DNA from: Chloroflexota bacterium
GTDB lineage: Bacteria > Chloroflexota > Anaerolineae > Aggregatilineales > Phototrophicaceae
Assembly: GCA_026707745.1 (NCBI GenBank)
Contig: JAPOWG010000105.1
Coordinates: 33,483-97,482 of the forward strand
Direction of reading: 5' to 3'
DNA: 64,000 nucleotides
Of this stretch, positions 51,595-60,292 are shown one piece after another; the stretch's first letter is position 1; the number at the start of each line of letters is the position of its first letter. Position numbers and translations under genes: made by a program. The notes below the pieces were generated by a model. That model saw only the letters and a program-made list of their open reading frames with translations, had not been told where the DNA came from and made no database searches.

Positions 51595-53154
51595 CTAATC
51601 CAGCGGCCAGTCCCGCACTTCGCAGCGCTGCGCCCAGACATCGTACAGAGCGCTCATATTCCTCACGCGCTCGACTTCCACGTCGGCGAGGTCCTTGAGT
51701 TCCGTGCGATCCTCGATCATATTGTAGAGTTCCCAGGGACCCGGGTGCTTGCTGACCAGCTTCCAGTCGCCGATGCGCAGGGCGCGGTTGCCCTCGTGCT
51801 CCCAGTGGAGCGGGTTCTCGCGCCGCCAGTCGCCTTGCTGAAGCGCCGGCAAGAAGCTTTCGCCTTCGACGGGCTGTATCGCCTGTCCGCCATACTCGGC
51901 CGGATATTGCGCGCCCGCCAATTCGGCGAAGGTCGGTAGCACATCAATGAACTGGACCGGGCTATGGATGAGCGTCCCGGCGTCGACCTGATCCGGATAG
52001 TGCACGATGCAAGGCGAGGAGATGCCGCCTTCGTGTACCCAATGCTTGTAAAGGCGGAAGGGCGAATTGGAGGCGTTGGCCCAGGGCAGGTCATAGCTCA
52101 TATAAGTATCGGCGGGCCCGGGCAGCAGATCGCGCCGGTTGCCGATCTGCACCGGGCGTCCATCAGGCAGCTCCGGCACATAAGAATTGATCCAGCCATC
52201 CTCGGCCAGATATTCCGCGCAGCCGCCGTTGTCCGACAGGAATATGATCAGGGTATTGTCGGTTATGCCCTGCTCGTCCAGCTCCGCGAGGATGCGGCCG
52301 ATGCCCTGATCCATACGGTCGATCATGGCGGCGTAGGTGGCCATGCGCAGGTCTTCCCAGTCGCTATGCCTTTCTTCCGTCCAGGGATGCGAGTCCCGAT
52401 CGCGGGGGGAAATCTGCCAGACTGGATCCAGGATGCCCAGGCTGTTGAGTTCTTCGTGGCGCTGTTGGCGCAGCGTATCCCAGCCGGCGCGGTACGCTCC
52501 CTCGTACTTGGCGATGTCCTCCGGCAGGGCATGCAGGGGCCAGTGAGGCGCGGTATAGGCGACATGCAGGAAGAACGGCATATTATCACGGCACGCGCCA
52601 TCAATCATCGCTATTGCGTGGTCCGTGATATCGTCAGTGTAGTAGAAACCATCGCGATGTTCATCGACCAGTTGGCCGTCCTCCATCAGGGCATGGGGAT
52701 GAAAGAAACTGCCGGCCCCGGCCAGCGTGCCAAAGAATTGATCGAAGCCGCGATCCAGCGGGGTGGGGTAGCCGGGCGCGCCGGGGCGCCAATCGTCGCG
52801 ATGACGCGCCACATATTCGCCGCCGGTATGCCACTTGCCAGACATCAGCGTACGATAGCCGACGCCCTTCAACACTTCGGCAATTGTCACGGCGTCATCG
52901 CGCAGATAACCCTGATAAGCGCGCGTGCCGCGATTCGACATCATGTGCCCGACGCCGGCTTGATGCGGGTGGAGGCCGGTCAGCAGCGCCGCGCGCGAGG
53001 GACAGCAGCGGGCGAAGCTGTACATCTGCGAGAAGCGTGCGCCGTTGGCCGCCAGGCGATCGAGGTTGGGCGTGGCGATCTCCGAACCGAAGCAGCCGAT
53101 ATCGGAGAAGCCCATATCGTCCGCCAGTATCAAGATCATGTTTGCTTGGGACAT
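51595..53154 (-). CDS. Type I arylsulfatase
   Basis: A 519-residue sulfatase of the alkaline-phosphatase superfamily. The formylglycine site is CCPSRAALLTG near residue 49 (CxPxR consensus), with metal ligands in ILADDMGFSDIG near residue 9 and LIIFLSDNGG near residue 305. It desulfates a sulfate ester such as a sulfated polysaccharide or small ester. It depends on a formylglycine-generating enzyme or anaerobic SME, neither visible here. No obvious signal peptide (MSQANMILILADD). The hairpin at 51525 is downstream. Confidence 0.92.
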   Translation of the reverse strand: MSQANMILILADDMGFSDIGCFGSEIATPNLDRLAANGARFSQMYSFARCCPSRAALLTGLHPHQAGVGHMMSNRGTRAYQGYLRDDAVTIAEVLKGVGYRTLMSGKWHTGGEYVARHRDDWRPGAPGYPTPLDRGFDQFFGTLAGAGSFFHPHALMEDGQLVDEHRDGFYYTDDITDHAIAMIDGACRDNMPFFLHVAYTAPHWPLHALPEDIAKYEGAYRAGWDTLRQQRHEELNSLGILDPVWQISPRDRDSHPWTEERHSDWEDLRMATYAAMIDRMDQGIGRILAELDEQGITDNTLIIFLSDNGGCAEYLAEDGWINSYVPELPDGRPVQIGNRRDLLPGPADTYMSYDLPWANASNSPFRLYKHWVHEGGISSPCIVHYPDQVDAGTLIHSPVQFIDVLPTFAELAGAQYPAEYGGQAIQPVEGESFLPALQQGDWRRENPLHWEHEGNRALRIGDWKLVSKHPGPWELYNMIEDRTELKDLADVEVERVRNMSALYDVWAQRCEVRDWPLD

Positions 53155-53315
53155 GAGATTCCTTATCGAGTAGTTTAACTACATAAGCGCAGGATGCAGA
53201 GGATTATAGCGCGCTTTTGAACTCGGCATATTCCCAGGGCGCGCCGCTTCCCGAGCGCTTGCATACAGGAGATTATATGATAATCTTTTTGTAAGCGATG
53301 AAAGGAATAATTCAT

Positions 53316-53436
53316 GACTATTTGTTTTAGGGTTTCCCGCGGCAGGTTCTTGGTTGGCTGCCAGCCTGCCGCAGGAAACGCGCTTAATTGAAAACCGAGG
53401 TGGTTTTCACCTCCAGTATACCCTATGCAAATAGTC
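53316..53436. ncRNA. Candidate structured RNA or element with three-way junction
   Basis: A 121-nt region with three nested helices. Outer: GACTATTTG (53316-53324) with CAAATAGTC (53428-53436), extended by TAGGGT/ACCCTA (53328-53333/53420-53425). Branch A: TTTCC plus CGGCAGG (53333-53346) with CCTGCCG and GGAAA (53365-53378). Branch B: GAGGTG/CACCTC (53397-53402/53408-53413). The order matches a multi-branched RNA fold; strand is unclear. A small AGATTAT-ATG-ATAATCT hairpin with T's lies just before (53270-53290). It could be an RNA gene, a leader of the nuclease, or a mobile-element remnant. Confidence 0.4.
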
Positions 53437-53593
53437 CTCGGACATTGTTTGGCGTTTACGCTGGCATAAGCGCGCTTGCTGGCTAAACGCGTGTTGCCAG
53501 TCTCTCCTGGTAGTTGCAGCGCCATTTAATCGAATAAGGTGGTCATCCAAGCCTTGGGCAGCAGCCACATTGCCTTTCCATTTGGAGGACGAG

Positions 53594-54907
53594 ATGACGG
53601 CTGCGTCGAGATTAATGCTTGCGGCAGCAATGGCGCTGGTGATGACAATATCGGTTTTAGCGCAAGTCACGATTGCGCCCGAACACCGTTGTTCAGCTTA
53701 CGACCGCAGCGATTACTCCTATCCGCAGAGTATCGAGCTGCGCATCATTGCGGAGAATCTGGATGGCAAGATTATCAGCCCTTACACCGGGGAAGTCTTC
53801 AGCAGCAGGTATGAAACTGACATTGAGCATATCGTCGCTACTTCCGAAGCGCACGATAGCGGATTGTGCGCGAAGGCTGTTTCGACAAGACGGCGATTCG
53901 CACAGGATTTAGATAATCTCACACTCGCTAGTCCCAGCGTCAACCGTCACCAGAAAAGCGGCAAAGACTTGGCGGAATGGACGCCAACTGAAAATGTATG
54001 CTGGTTTGCGCAGACCGTTGTGAATGTAAAAGCGGAGTACAAGCTGTCGATGGACAGTAGAGAGGCGAATGCCGCAATCCAGATTTTGCAGCGATGCAAC
54101 CCGCGGGAGCAATGTCAATCGCTCGGCATAGCGGAAAAGCTGAATTGTTACGCTGGAATTGCCCCCGCGAACACAGTGAGCGCGCCGACAAGCAACGAAG
54201 GCTGCTTCGCATCCGATACCGCCCGTGTGACAGGCGCGATGAACATCCGGTCGCAAGCGTCCATCAGCAGCGCCAAGATCGGCTTGGCGCAACCGGGGTC
54301 CTTCGCTGTCTTGGAGTCAGCGCAAGGCGCATCTTATTGCTGGCTGAATATCGGCCGCGGTTGGATAGCCAAAACGTCGCTGGTTAGCGCGGCGCCAAGC
54401 GCCAGCCAGCCTGTCCGTCAACAGCCGTCTGCGCGGGCCCAAGCTTGCTTCTTGTACGATACTGCCTATCTGACCGGCGCCATGAATATCCGCGCGCAAG
54501 CGTCTGTCAATAGCGAGAAAGTCGGCTTGGCGCAACCGGGTTCTTATGCCGTCGTGGAGTCAGCGCAAGGCGAAGCATACTGCTGGGTTCATATCAATAG
54601 CGGTTGGATAGCCAAAACACTAAGGGTTAGCGGGACGAAACCGGTCAGCAGTCGTCCCAGCCAGCCCGTTCCTCTACCCGCCGCGCGGCAAACATCGCCG
54701 GGTTCGACACAAACGCAGCAACAACCAGCACAGCCTGCCCAACAAGCGCCCGCCGCGCAATCGGCGCTCGCGCTATATGATGACAATGGCAACGGCAGGA
54801 TCACTTGCGCCGAAGCGCGCAGACACGGAATCGCGCCCGTGCCGCGCGGACATCCCGCCTACCAATACATGGATGACCGCGACAACGACGGTATTGTCTG
54901 TGAGTAA
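53594..54907 (+). CDS. Secreted nuclease: HNH/DUF1524-like, two SH3b, Excalibur
   Basis: A 437-residue exported protein. A signal peptide covers residues 1-25 (SRLMLAAAMALVMTISVLAQ). Residues ~27-175 match the DUF1524/HNH nuclease type, with the DIEHIVATSEAHDSGLC motif near residue 76 and CWFAQTVVNVKAEYKL near residue 137. Two bacterial SH3 repeats follow (NIRSQASISSAKIGLAQPGS ~213-270; NIRAQASVNSEKVGLAQPGS ~290-350). A Pro/Gln linker precedes a C-terminal Excalibur Ca-binding motif (DDNGNGRITCAEARRHGI ... DRDNDGIVCE). It is probably an extracellular DNase, SH3b repeats tethering it to the cell wall or other polymers. GGAGG sets ATG 53594. Confidence 0.88.
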   Translation: MTAASRLMLAAAMALVMTISVLAQVTIAPEHRCSAYDRSDYSYPQSIELRIIAENLDGKIISPYTGEVFSSRYETDIEHIVATSEAHDSGLCAKAVSTRRRFAQDLDNLTLASPSVNRHQKSGKDLAEWTPTENVCWFAQTVVNVKAEYKLSMDSREANAAIQILQRCNPREQCQSLGIAEKLNCYAGIAPANTVSAPTSNEGCFASDTARVTGAMNIRSQASISSAKIGLAQPGSFAVLESAQGASYCWLNIGRGWIAKTSLVSAAPSASQPVRQQPSARAQACFLYDTAYLTGAMNIRAQASVNSEKVGLAQPGSYAVVESAQGEAYCWVHINSGWIAKTLRVSGTKPVSSRPSQPVPLPAARQTSPGSTQTQQQPAQPAQQAPAAQSALALYDDNGNGRITCAEARRHGIAPVPRGHPAYQYMDDRDNDGIVCE

Positions 54908-54922
54908 AGCGCCGACTGAAGA

Positions 54923-55867
54923 TCAGCCCTTGCGCCCCGCGATGAAAGCCCGTGCCTCGTCCATGCTCGGCAGCGATGGAATCGCGCCTTCCTTCAGGCA
55001 GGTTAACGCGCCCACGGCGTTGGCGAAGTCGAGAATCTCGGGCAGACGCGCGGCGTAGTCAGCGCGATCTTCCAGCATGCCGATCAACATGGCCGCCACA
55101 AAAGCGTCGCCGGCGCCGGTGGTATCGCGGGCGTTCACAGTATATCCGTCGTGTTTGATCACTTCGCCGTCGCGCAGGTGGATGACCGCGCCGCCGGGTC
55201 CGTAGGTGACGCAGATCAATTCCATGCGGTCGCGCCATAAGGGCGCGACATCATCGCCGCCAGTCAGGAACAGCAGTTCCTCGTCGCTGATTTTGAGCAG
55301 ATTGGCGTAGTCCAGTCCGGAGATCATACCGGCTTTTGCCGCCGCCGCGCTCTCCCAAAGCGGTAGGCGCAGGTTGGGATCGTAGGAGATGAACTTGCCC
55401 CCGGCGACGGCATGCTTGAGCGCCATCAACAGGGCGGATTTCGCCGGTTCGCGGATCAACGTGATGCTGCCGTAATGAAAAACGTCGCTCGCGTCGATGA
55501 CAGATGTTTTGACATCTCCCGGCCGCATCAGCATGTCCGCGCTGGGATGCCGATAGAACATGAAGCTGCGGTCGCCATCGGCTGTGTTGGAGACAAAAGC
55601 CAGGGCGGTGCGCGCCTCCCCCGAAAAACTCAAGCCCTCGATATTGACGTCTTCGGCAGCGAGCACGCCCGCAAGATGCCTGCCAAAGGGGTCATCGCCG
55701 ACCTGTCCCATGAATGCGCTCTGGTAGCCCAAGCGGGCGACAGCGGCGGCGACATTGGCTGGAGCCCCGCCCGGCGCCTTGATGAAACCGGAGGCGTCGC
55801 CGACGGTGACGCCCATTTCCAGCGCGACGAAGTCGATCAGCAGTTCACCGAATGATAAGACGGACAT
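54923..55867 (-). CDS. PfkB-family carbohydrate kinase (fructokinase-like)
   Basis: A 314-residue ribokinase-type sugar kinase. Motifs are FGELLIDFVA at the N-terminus, PGGAPANVAAAVARLG near residue 34, and DTTGAGDAFVAAML near residue 248 with the catalytic Asp and anion hole. It phosphorylates fructose or a similar sugar with ATP. GAGGAAGGACCC precedes ATG 55867; the longer in-frame reading to 56002 would run through the dispersed repeat and is rejected. No sugar transporter is adjacent. Confidence 0.92.
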   Translation of the reverse strand: MSVLSFGELLIDFVALEMGVTVGDASGFIKAPGGAPANVAAAVARLGYQSAFMGQVGDDPFGRHLAGVLAAEDVNIEGLSFSGEARTALAFVSNTADGDRSFMFYRHPSADMLMRPGDVKTSVIDASDVFHYGSITLIREPAKSALLMALKHAVAGGKFISYDPNLRLPLWESAAAAKAGMISGLDYANLLKISDEELLFLTGGDDVAPLWRDRMELICVTYGPGGAVIHLRDGEVIKHDGYTVNARDTTGAGDAFVAAMLIGMLEDRADYAARLPEILDFANAVGALTCLKEGAIPSLPSMDEARAFIAGRKG

Positions 55868-55902
55868 GGGTCCTTCCTCGTCTTGCGCCGCTGGTGTTGG
55901 AA

Positions 55903-55988
55903 TAGCCGCTCGGCGGCAGCGAAAAGGACTGCCGCGCTCACGCAAAATAGTAAGCCATCTCGTCGCATGAGCGACGCGGTTTACGTAA
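55903..55988 (-). repeat. ~90-bp dispersed palindromic repeat, copy 7
   Basis: TAGCCGCTCGGCGGCAGCG, AAAAGGACTGCCGCGCTCAC, AATAGTAAGCCATCTCGTCG, ATGAGCGACGCGGTTTACG. It lies between the PfkB gene start and the stop of the methyltransferase gene (both minus). Confidence 0.88.
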
Positions 55989-55998
55989 ACAGGGCGGC

Positions 55999-56865
55999 TC
56001 AAACGGCCGCTTGGTCGCGCTCGATGAATTCGTTGATGAAGCCGCCGCTATCGCTGGCGACCAATGCGCCGCTCACGATATTGAGCTCCAGCTTGCCCAT
56101 TAGCTCGATCAATTGACTGATCTGCTGGCGCATGATCAGCATCATGTCGTCCCAATCGACATCTTCCGGCAGGCTGTGTTGGCGCAGGTCGCGCATGCTG
56201 TCGAGGTAATCCATGGCAGGATCAATATCGTCGAATATCAATTGCCCGGGCAGGTCGTGCCGGACGACCGCGTAAAAGTGCCGCGCCAGGATGCGGGTGC
56301 CGTTTTCCAGCGCGAAGGAATCGCTGGGAAGGGTGGGCGGATGCACGTGGGCGCCGTTGGCGCTGAGCAAGACGATAGCGCGGCGAAACAGCACTTGCAG
56401 TTCGGGCAGGTTATGGATGCTGTTGGTAGTGGCGAGCATTTTCCCGCCCGGTCTAAGGACGCGCTTGATCTCGTCCAATCCGCGATCGATATTGTCCAGA
56501 TGATAGAGCACATGGTTGGCCATCACCACGTCAAAGCTGCCATCGGCATAGGGCAGTTGCAGCGCATCGCCCAAAGCGAGCCGGTCGCTTTCGGCAGGAT
56601 GATTGAGCAACATGAAGGGGGAAAGGTCCAGCGCGTAGTACGTGATGTCCGGGGCTCGGTCGACTAATTGCGAATAATGGTTGCCCCGGCCGCAACCGAT
56701 ATCGAGCACCGTGTCGTCGGTCTGCCAAGCCAAGGTATCCAGGGTCCAGTTCACGAAATCGCATTTTGGAACGGCGTATTTGGCGTGCGTTTCGTCTTCT
56801 ATGCGTAGATATGCATCCGTCTCGTAATAACGACGGATGCCTTCCGCTTGAGCCGATCCAGACAT
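55999..56865 (-). CDS. Class I SAM-dependent methyltransferase
   Basis: A 288-residue Rossmann methyltransferase. Motif I VLDIGCGRGNHYSQL near residue 53 binds SAM; ALGDALQLPYADGSFDVVMANHVLYHLDN near residue 95 holds motifs II-III, and VLRPGGKMLATTNS near residue 138 motif IV. A helical N-terminus (YETDAYLRIEDETHAKYAVP) is typical of small-molecule methyltransferases. The substrate is unknown. ATG 56865 is taken, TTG 56871 possible. Confidence 0.88.
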   Translation of the reverse strand: MSGSAQAEGIRRYYETDAYLRIEDETHAKYAVPKCDFVNWTLDTLAWQTDDTVLDIGCGRGNHYSQLVDRAPDITYYALDLSPFMLLNHPAESDRLALGDALQLPYADGSFDVVMANHVLYHLDNIDRGLDEIKRVLRPGGKMLATTNSIHNLPELQVLFRRAIVLLSANGAHVHPPTLPSDSFALENGTRILARHFYAVVRHDLPGQLIFDDIDPAMDYLDSMRDLRQHSLPEDVDWDDMMLIMRQQISQLIELMGKLELNIVSGALVASDSGGFINEFIERDQAAV

Positions 56866-56978
56866 GGTCAATCCAAAAGGGCGTCTGGCCCATTGACTTG
56901 CGCTGACTTTACTATACTACCGAAAAAGCGTAGCGCAAACAGTTTCATGCCGGCGGGAATGCAGGCAGCGGCTCCCAG

Positions 56979-57632
56979 CTAGCCGTCGGTCTCGCCCCAG
57001 GATTCCCAATAGGTCAATTCGCCCGCCGGGACGCGGTCGGCTTTCTTGAACGTATCACCTGTGAAATAGGCGACAGGCAGGAGCGCGGCGGTGGTGATGC
57101 CGTCTGGGATGCCCAGGATCTCGTTGCACTCTTTTTCGTAGCTGAGATGCAGCGTCGTCCAGGCCGCGCCGATGCCGCGCGCGCGCAAGGCCAGCATCAG
57201 CGACCAGGCCGCGGGTATGATCGAACCGTACAAGCCGGCGTTGGCGGCCGGGCTGCTATCATTCGCTCGGCCCTCGACGCAGGGGAAGATCATCATCGGG
57301 ACTTCGCCCATGTGGTCGGCCAGATAGCGCGCCGAACTGATGACCCGTTTCATCTGCGCCGACGGTTCTTCGCCGGGCGCCGAGCGCGCCGCTACACCGG
57401 CGTAGGCGTACCAGGAGTCCTTGTAATACTCGCCGATTTTGGCTTTCTTTTCCGCATCGGTGAGCACCAGCCATTTCCAGCCCTGGCGGTTGCTGCCGGT
57501 TGGGGCTTGCAGCGCGATTTCGATACAGCGCATGACGACATCGCGATCGACGGGCCGTGTCAAATCGAGGCGCTTGCGCACGCTGCGCGTGGTTTCCAGA
57601 ATGTAGTCGACAGAATTCAAATCGAAATTCAT
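56979..57632 (-). CDS. Nitroreductase-family protein
   Basis: A 217-residue FMN-dependent enzyme. FMN-binding marks are SVRKRLD near residue 17, ALQAPTGSNRQGWKWLVLTD near residue 40, and GIGAAWTTLHL near residue 150. It reduces nitroaromatics, quinones or other electrophiles with NAD(P)H in the cytosol. GGAAAGGAACGC precedes the ATG. It is downstream of the alpha/beta hydrolase (34 nt), probably in one unit. Confidence 0.9.
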   Translation of the reverse strand: MNFDLNSVDYILETTRSVRKRLDLTRPVDRDVVMRCIEIALQAPTGSNRQGWKWLVLTDAEKKAKIGEYYKDSWYAYAGVAARSAPGEEPSAQMKRVISSARYLADHMGEVPMMIFPCVEGRANDSSPAANAGLYGSIIPAAWSLMLALRARGIGAAWTTLHLSYEKECNEILGIPDGITTAALLPVAYFTGDTFKKADRVPAGELTYWESWGETDG

Positions 57633-57665
57633 CTTGCGTTCCTTTCCAGATTCAAACCAAGTCCG

Positions 57666-58397
57666 CTAGGGTTCATCTGATTGAAATTGTTCTTTCAGCC
57701 AGAGGGCGATCAAGCCGCTCAGGCTGTCGTAATCCGAATCGAAGAGGCGCGTGCCGTGCGCGCGTCCGCGATACATGCGCGCAGTGACAGCGCCTTTGGC
57801 GTTGAGAAACATCTGCCGTATGGCCGTCGCGCTGCTGCTGTCATTTTGTGCGGCCACCAGCAGGGCCGCGCGATCCGCCAAGCCGTCGACCAGCGCGGCC
57901 TCGGGTTTGACGCCGCGGTAGTCCAGACCCGGCGACAGCGCAATCGCGCCGGCGCAAACCGCGCTGTCGGCGCAACTGATGATGGCGACATTGGCGCCGA
58001 TGCTGGCGCCCATGATGGCCAAGCCGCTCTCGTTGAGATGTCCTTGGGCGTCAAGCCAGGCGATCCAGTCCGCGACATCGGCGATGGCTGCCGGCCAATC
58101 GCGCGCGCCGCCCGATTCGCCGTGCCCGCGCATATCGACATTGAGCACCGCGTAGCCGGCGGCCTGCAGGTCGGGGATGAGGGGCGCGTAAGCGGCGCGC
58201 TCGCTGTTGAGCATGTGCAGGGCGATGATGACGGGCGCATTCGTCATTTCTTCGGGCGCGGGGTAGAAGTCGGCGACGAGGGCGATGTCGTCCGGTGCTT
58301 GCCGCGTGATGGTTTCCTGGTCGGGCAGGTCTTGGGCTGTTGTCACGAAGCCGAATAGCAAGGATATGAGCAATGAAATTAGTATAAAACGTCGCAT
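57666..58397 (-). CDS. Secreted alpha/beta hydrolase (dienelactone-hydrolase-like)
   Basis: A 243-residue protein with a signal peptide (residues 1-19, ILISLLISLLFGFVTTAQ). The nucleophile elbow IMGASIGANVA near residue 126 gives the catalytic Ser; GHGESGG near residue 85 is the oxyanion region; the Asp is probably in AAQNDSSSA near residue 178 and the His in RAHGTRLFD near residue 212. It hydrolyses an ester or lactone outside the cytoplasm. ATG 58397 with GGAG at 5 nt sets the start. It precedes the low-GC island. Confidence 0.85.
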   Translation of the reverse strand: MRRFILISLLISLLFGFVTTAQDLPDQETITRQAPDDIALVADFYPAPEEMTNAPVIIALHMLNSERAAYAPLIPDLQAAGYAVLNVDMRGHGESGGARDWPAAIADVADWIAWLDAQGHLNESGLAIMGASIGANVAIISCADSAVCAGAIALSPGLDYRGVKPEAALVDGLADRAALLVAAQNDSSSATAIRQMFLNAKGAVTARMYRGRAHGTRLFDSDYDSLSGLIALWLKEQFQSDEP

Positions 58398-58522
58398 TTG
58401 CCGCTCCAATAGCGTATGGAATCATAAGGATAGCACGTGTTTGGGTAGCAGGTCTATAATTCAGATTGCGCCAGGGTTATTATTGTGTTCCGATATCAGC
58501 CGTCGTAAGAAAGAGGTCAAGA

Positions 58523-60289
58523 ATGCACACCAAAAAAGTGACTCTTAGTGACATCCTCTCAAGCCAACGGCAACACATAATACCTGTGTTTCAAAGACCG
58601 TACTCTTGGACTCAGAGAAACTGGTCGGAACTTTGGTCCGACATCCAAGCACTAGTTGTTGAACGAGACAAAAGCCCTGAGCACTTTTTGGGCCCAATGA
58701 TTATTGATCATGGTGATACGGGTTCATATGTCCCTGAAAAATACTTGGTAATTGATGGTCAACAGCGGCTGGTAACGCTATCCGTCCTCCTTTGTACATT
58801 GCGTGACATTGCCAAGAGACATGAGATTGATCATTTTGCGTCGTCTGTAGAAGATTTCCTCACTTTCAAAACCACCGAAGGTAAGGCGGAGCGCAGATTG
58901 CTGCCAAGGTCAGCTGACAAGAGCGCCTTCGAAAAGGTTCTTAACCGCACCCAAAGTGCGCAGGACAACAAGCAGCAGATTGTAAAAGCATACAGATACT
59001 TTCATAACCAAATTAGGAAGGAACTGCGGGACGACGAGCGAGATACTTTTACTTATCTGAACGACATGTTTACTGTGATAGTAGCGCGACTAAAGTTCGT
59101 GTCAATCACATTGGAGGCCAATGACGATCCGACTAAGATCTATGAGAGTATGAATTTCAAGGGAAAGTTGCTACTCGTATCGGATTTGATTCGAAATTTC
59201 GTGCTGATGCATTTGCCAAATGGTGACATGCAGGACGAATTCTTTGACGACGTGTGGGAGCCATTTGAGAAACTATTCGCACAAAACGATGATGATCAGC
59301 TTGACGCAAAGGCATTAGAGGACTTCTACTACAGGTATCTTATATCGAGGAAAGGATATTTCGCCAAACGCGTGGTGTACTCGAAGTACAAGGTGCACCT
59401 GTCGGAATTTCTGGAGCGTGGCGAATCCAACCTTAAGCATCCGGATCATTTGGCGAGTTTGGTAGCTGAACAATCTCGTTTTGCAGAATATTATCGCCGT
59501 ATCATGCAACCGAATCGATTTGAAACTGATCAAGATCTTATCACTACCTTTCAGCGCTTCGGTTACTTGGGAGCGAGAACCGCTACACCTTTCATAATGT
59601 CTTTGTATGCTCGATATGAGGACAGGCAGAACCCAAACCACATCAGCAAACAAGTGTTTCTTCAGATGATGAAAGCTTTGGAGAGTTTCATCATCCGTCG
59701 GTGGATTATGGTATGGCGAACCAGAGGATATAGTGAAGATTTTGCGGAGGCTGTGAAGAGGTCTGAGAGTCTGCAGGCACTCTCGGCATACTTTCAAGAC
59801 ATTGGTTGGCCCGCCGACAATGAGATCAGGGAAGCGCTAGAAGATTTCCAGTTGTACTCGTCAGACTCCAATCGGTGTAGACTTATCCTCGAAGAACTGG
59901 AGTACTCGTTTGGCCATAAAGAGTTGGTTGACCTCAGCAACCGCGACCGCATTCAAATTGAACACGTTATGCCGCAGAAGACTCCGCTCTCCGCAGAATG
60001 GATTGACATGCTTGGTGAAAACTCAACTGAAAGCCAGAAGAAGTATTGTCACACGCTGGGAAATCTCACGCTAACAGGGTACAACCAGGAACTAGGCACA
60101 AAGTCATTTCCTGAAAAGAAAAAGGAATACAGTAAACACGGGATGGGCAGTCATTTGGAACTCAATAAGTTCATACTTTCCAAAGAGCGATGGACTGAGA
60201 ACGAAATCAAAGAAAGAACACGGCTACTTGTTGAAAAAGTAATAGGAATTTGGCCGCGACTTGACGAGTCCCAAACAAATGACGCCTAG
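58523..60289 (+). CDS. DUF262/DUF1524 protein, GmrSD-like type IV restriction
   Basis: A 588-residue single-chain relative of GmrSD. The N-terminal DUF262 (GmrS-like) has IIPVFQRPYSWTQRNWSELW near residue 19 and the nucleotide-binding VIDGQQRLVTLSVLL near residue 75. Residues ~130-440 are helical. The C-terminal DUF1524/HNH has IQIEHVMPQKT near residue 479, then CHTLGNLTLTGYNQELGTKS, the catalytic His/Asn region. By family knowledge such proteins cut modified (for example glycosylated) phage DNA. The gene is clearly richer in A and T than its neighbours, suggesting recent transfer. ATG 58523 has AGAGGT upstream. Confidence 0.88.
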   Translation: MHTKKVTLSDILSSQRQHIIPVFQRPYSWTQRNWSELWSDIQALVVERDKSPEHFLGPMIIDHGDTGSYVPEKYLVIDGQQRLVTLSVLLCTLRDIAKRHEIDHFASSVEDFLTFKTTEGKAERRLLPRSADKSAFEKVLNRTQSAQDNKQQIVKAYRYFHNQIRKELRDDERDTFTYLNDMFTVIVARLKFVSITLEANDDPTKIYESMNFKGKLLLVSDLIRNFVLMHLPNGDMQDEFFDDVWEPFEKLFAQNDDDQLDAKALEDFYYRYLISRKGYFAKRVVYSKYKVHLSEFLERGESNLKHPDHLASLVAEQSRFAEYYRRIMQPNRFETDQDLITTFQRFGYLGARTATPFIMSLYARYEDRQNPNHISKQVFLQMMKALESFIIRRWIMVWRTRGYSEDFAEAVKRSESLQALSAYFQDIGWPADNEIREALEDFQLYSSDSNRCRLILEELEYSFGHKELVDLSNRDRIQIEHVMPQKTPLSAEWIDMLGENSTESQKKYCHTLGNLTLTGYNQELGTKSFPEKKKEYSKHGMGSHLELNKFILSKERWTENEIKERTRLLVEKVIGIWPRLDESQTNDA

Positions 60290-60292
60290 CGT

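Noticed and set aside
53316..53436. tmRNA, SRP RNA or 6S RNA
   Set aside because: None of their conserved motifs (tag resume codon, SRP apical GGAA loop, long 6S helix with bubble) is present.
53570..53594. Longer start for the secreted nuclease
   Set aside because: It has no ribosome-binding site and would place acidic residues before the signal peptide; ATG 53594 has GGAGG.
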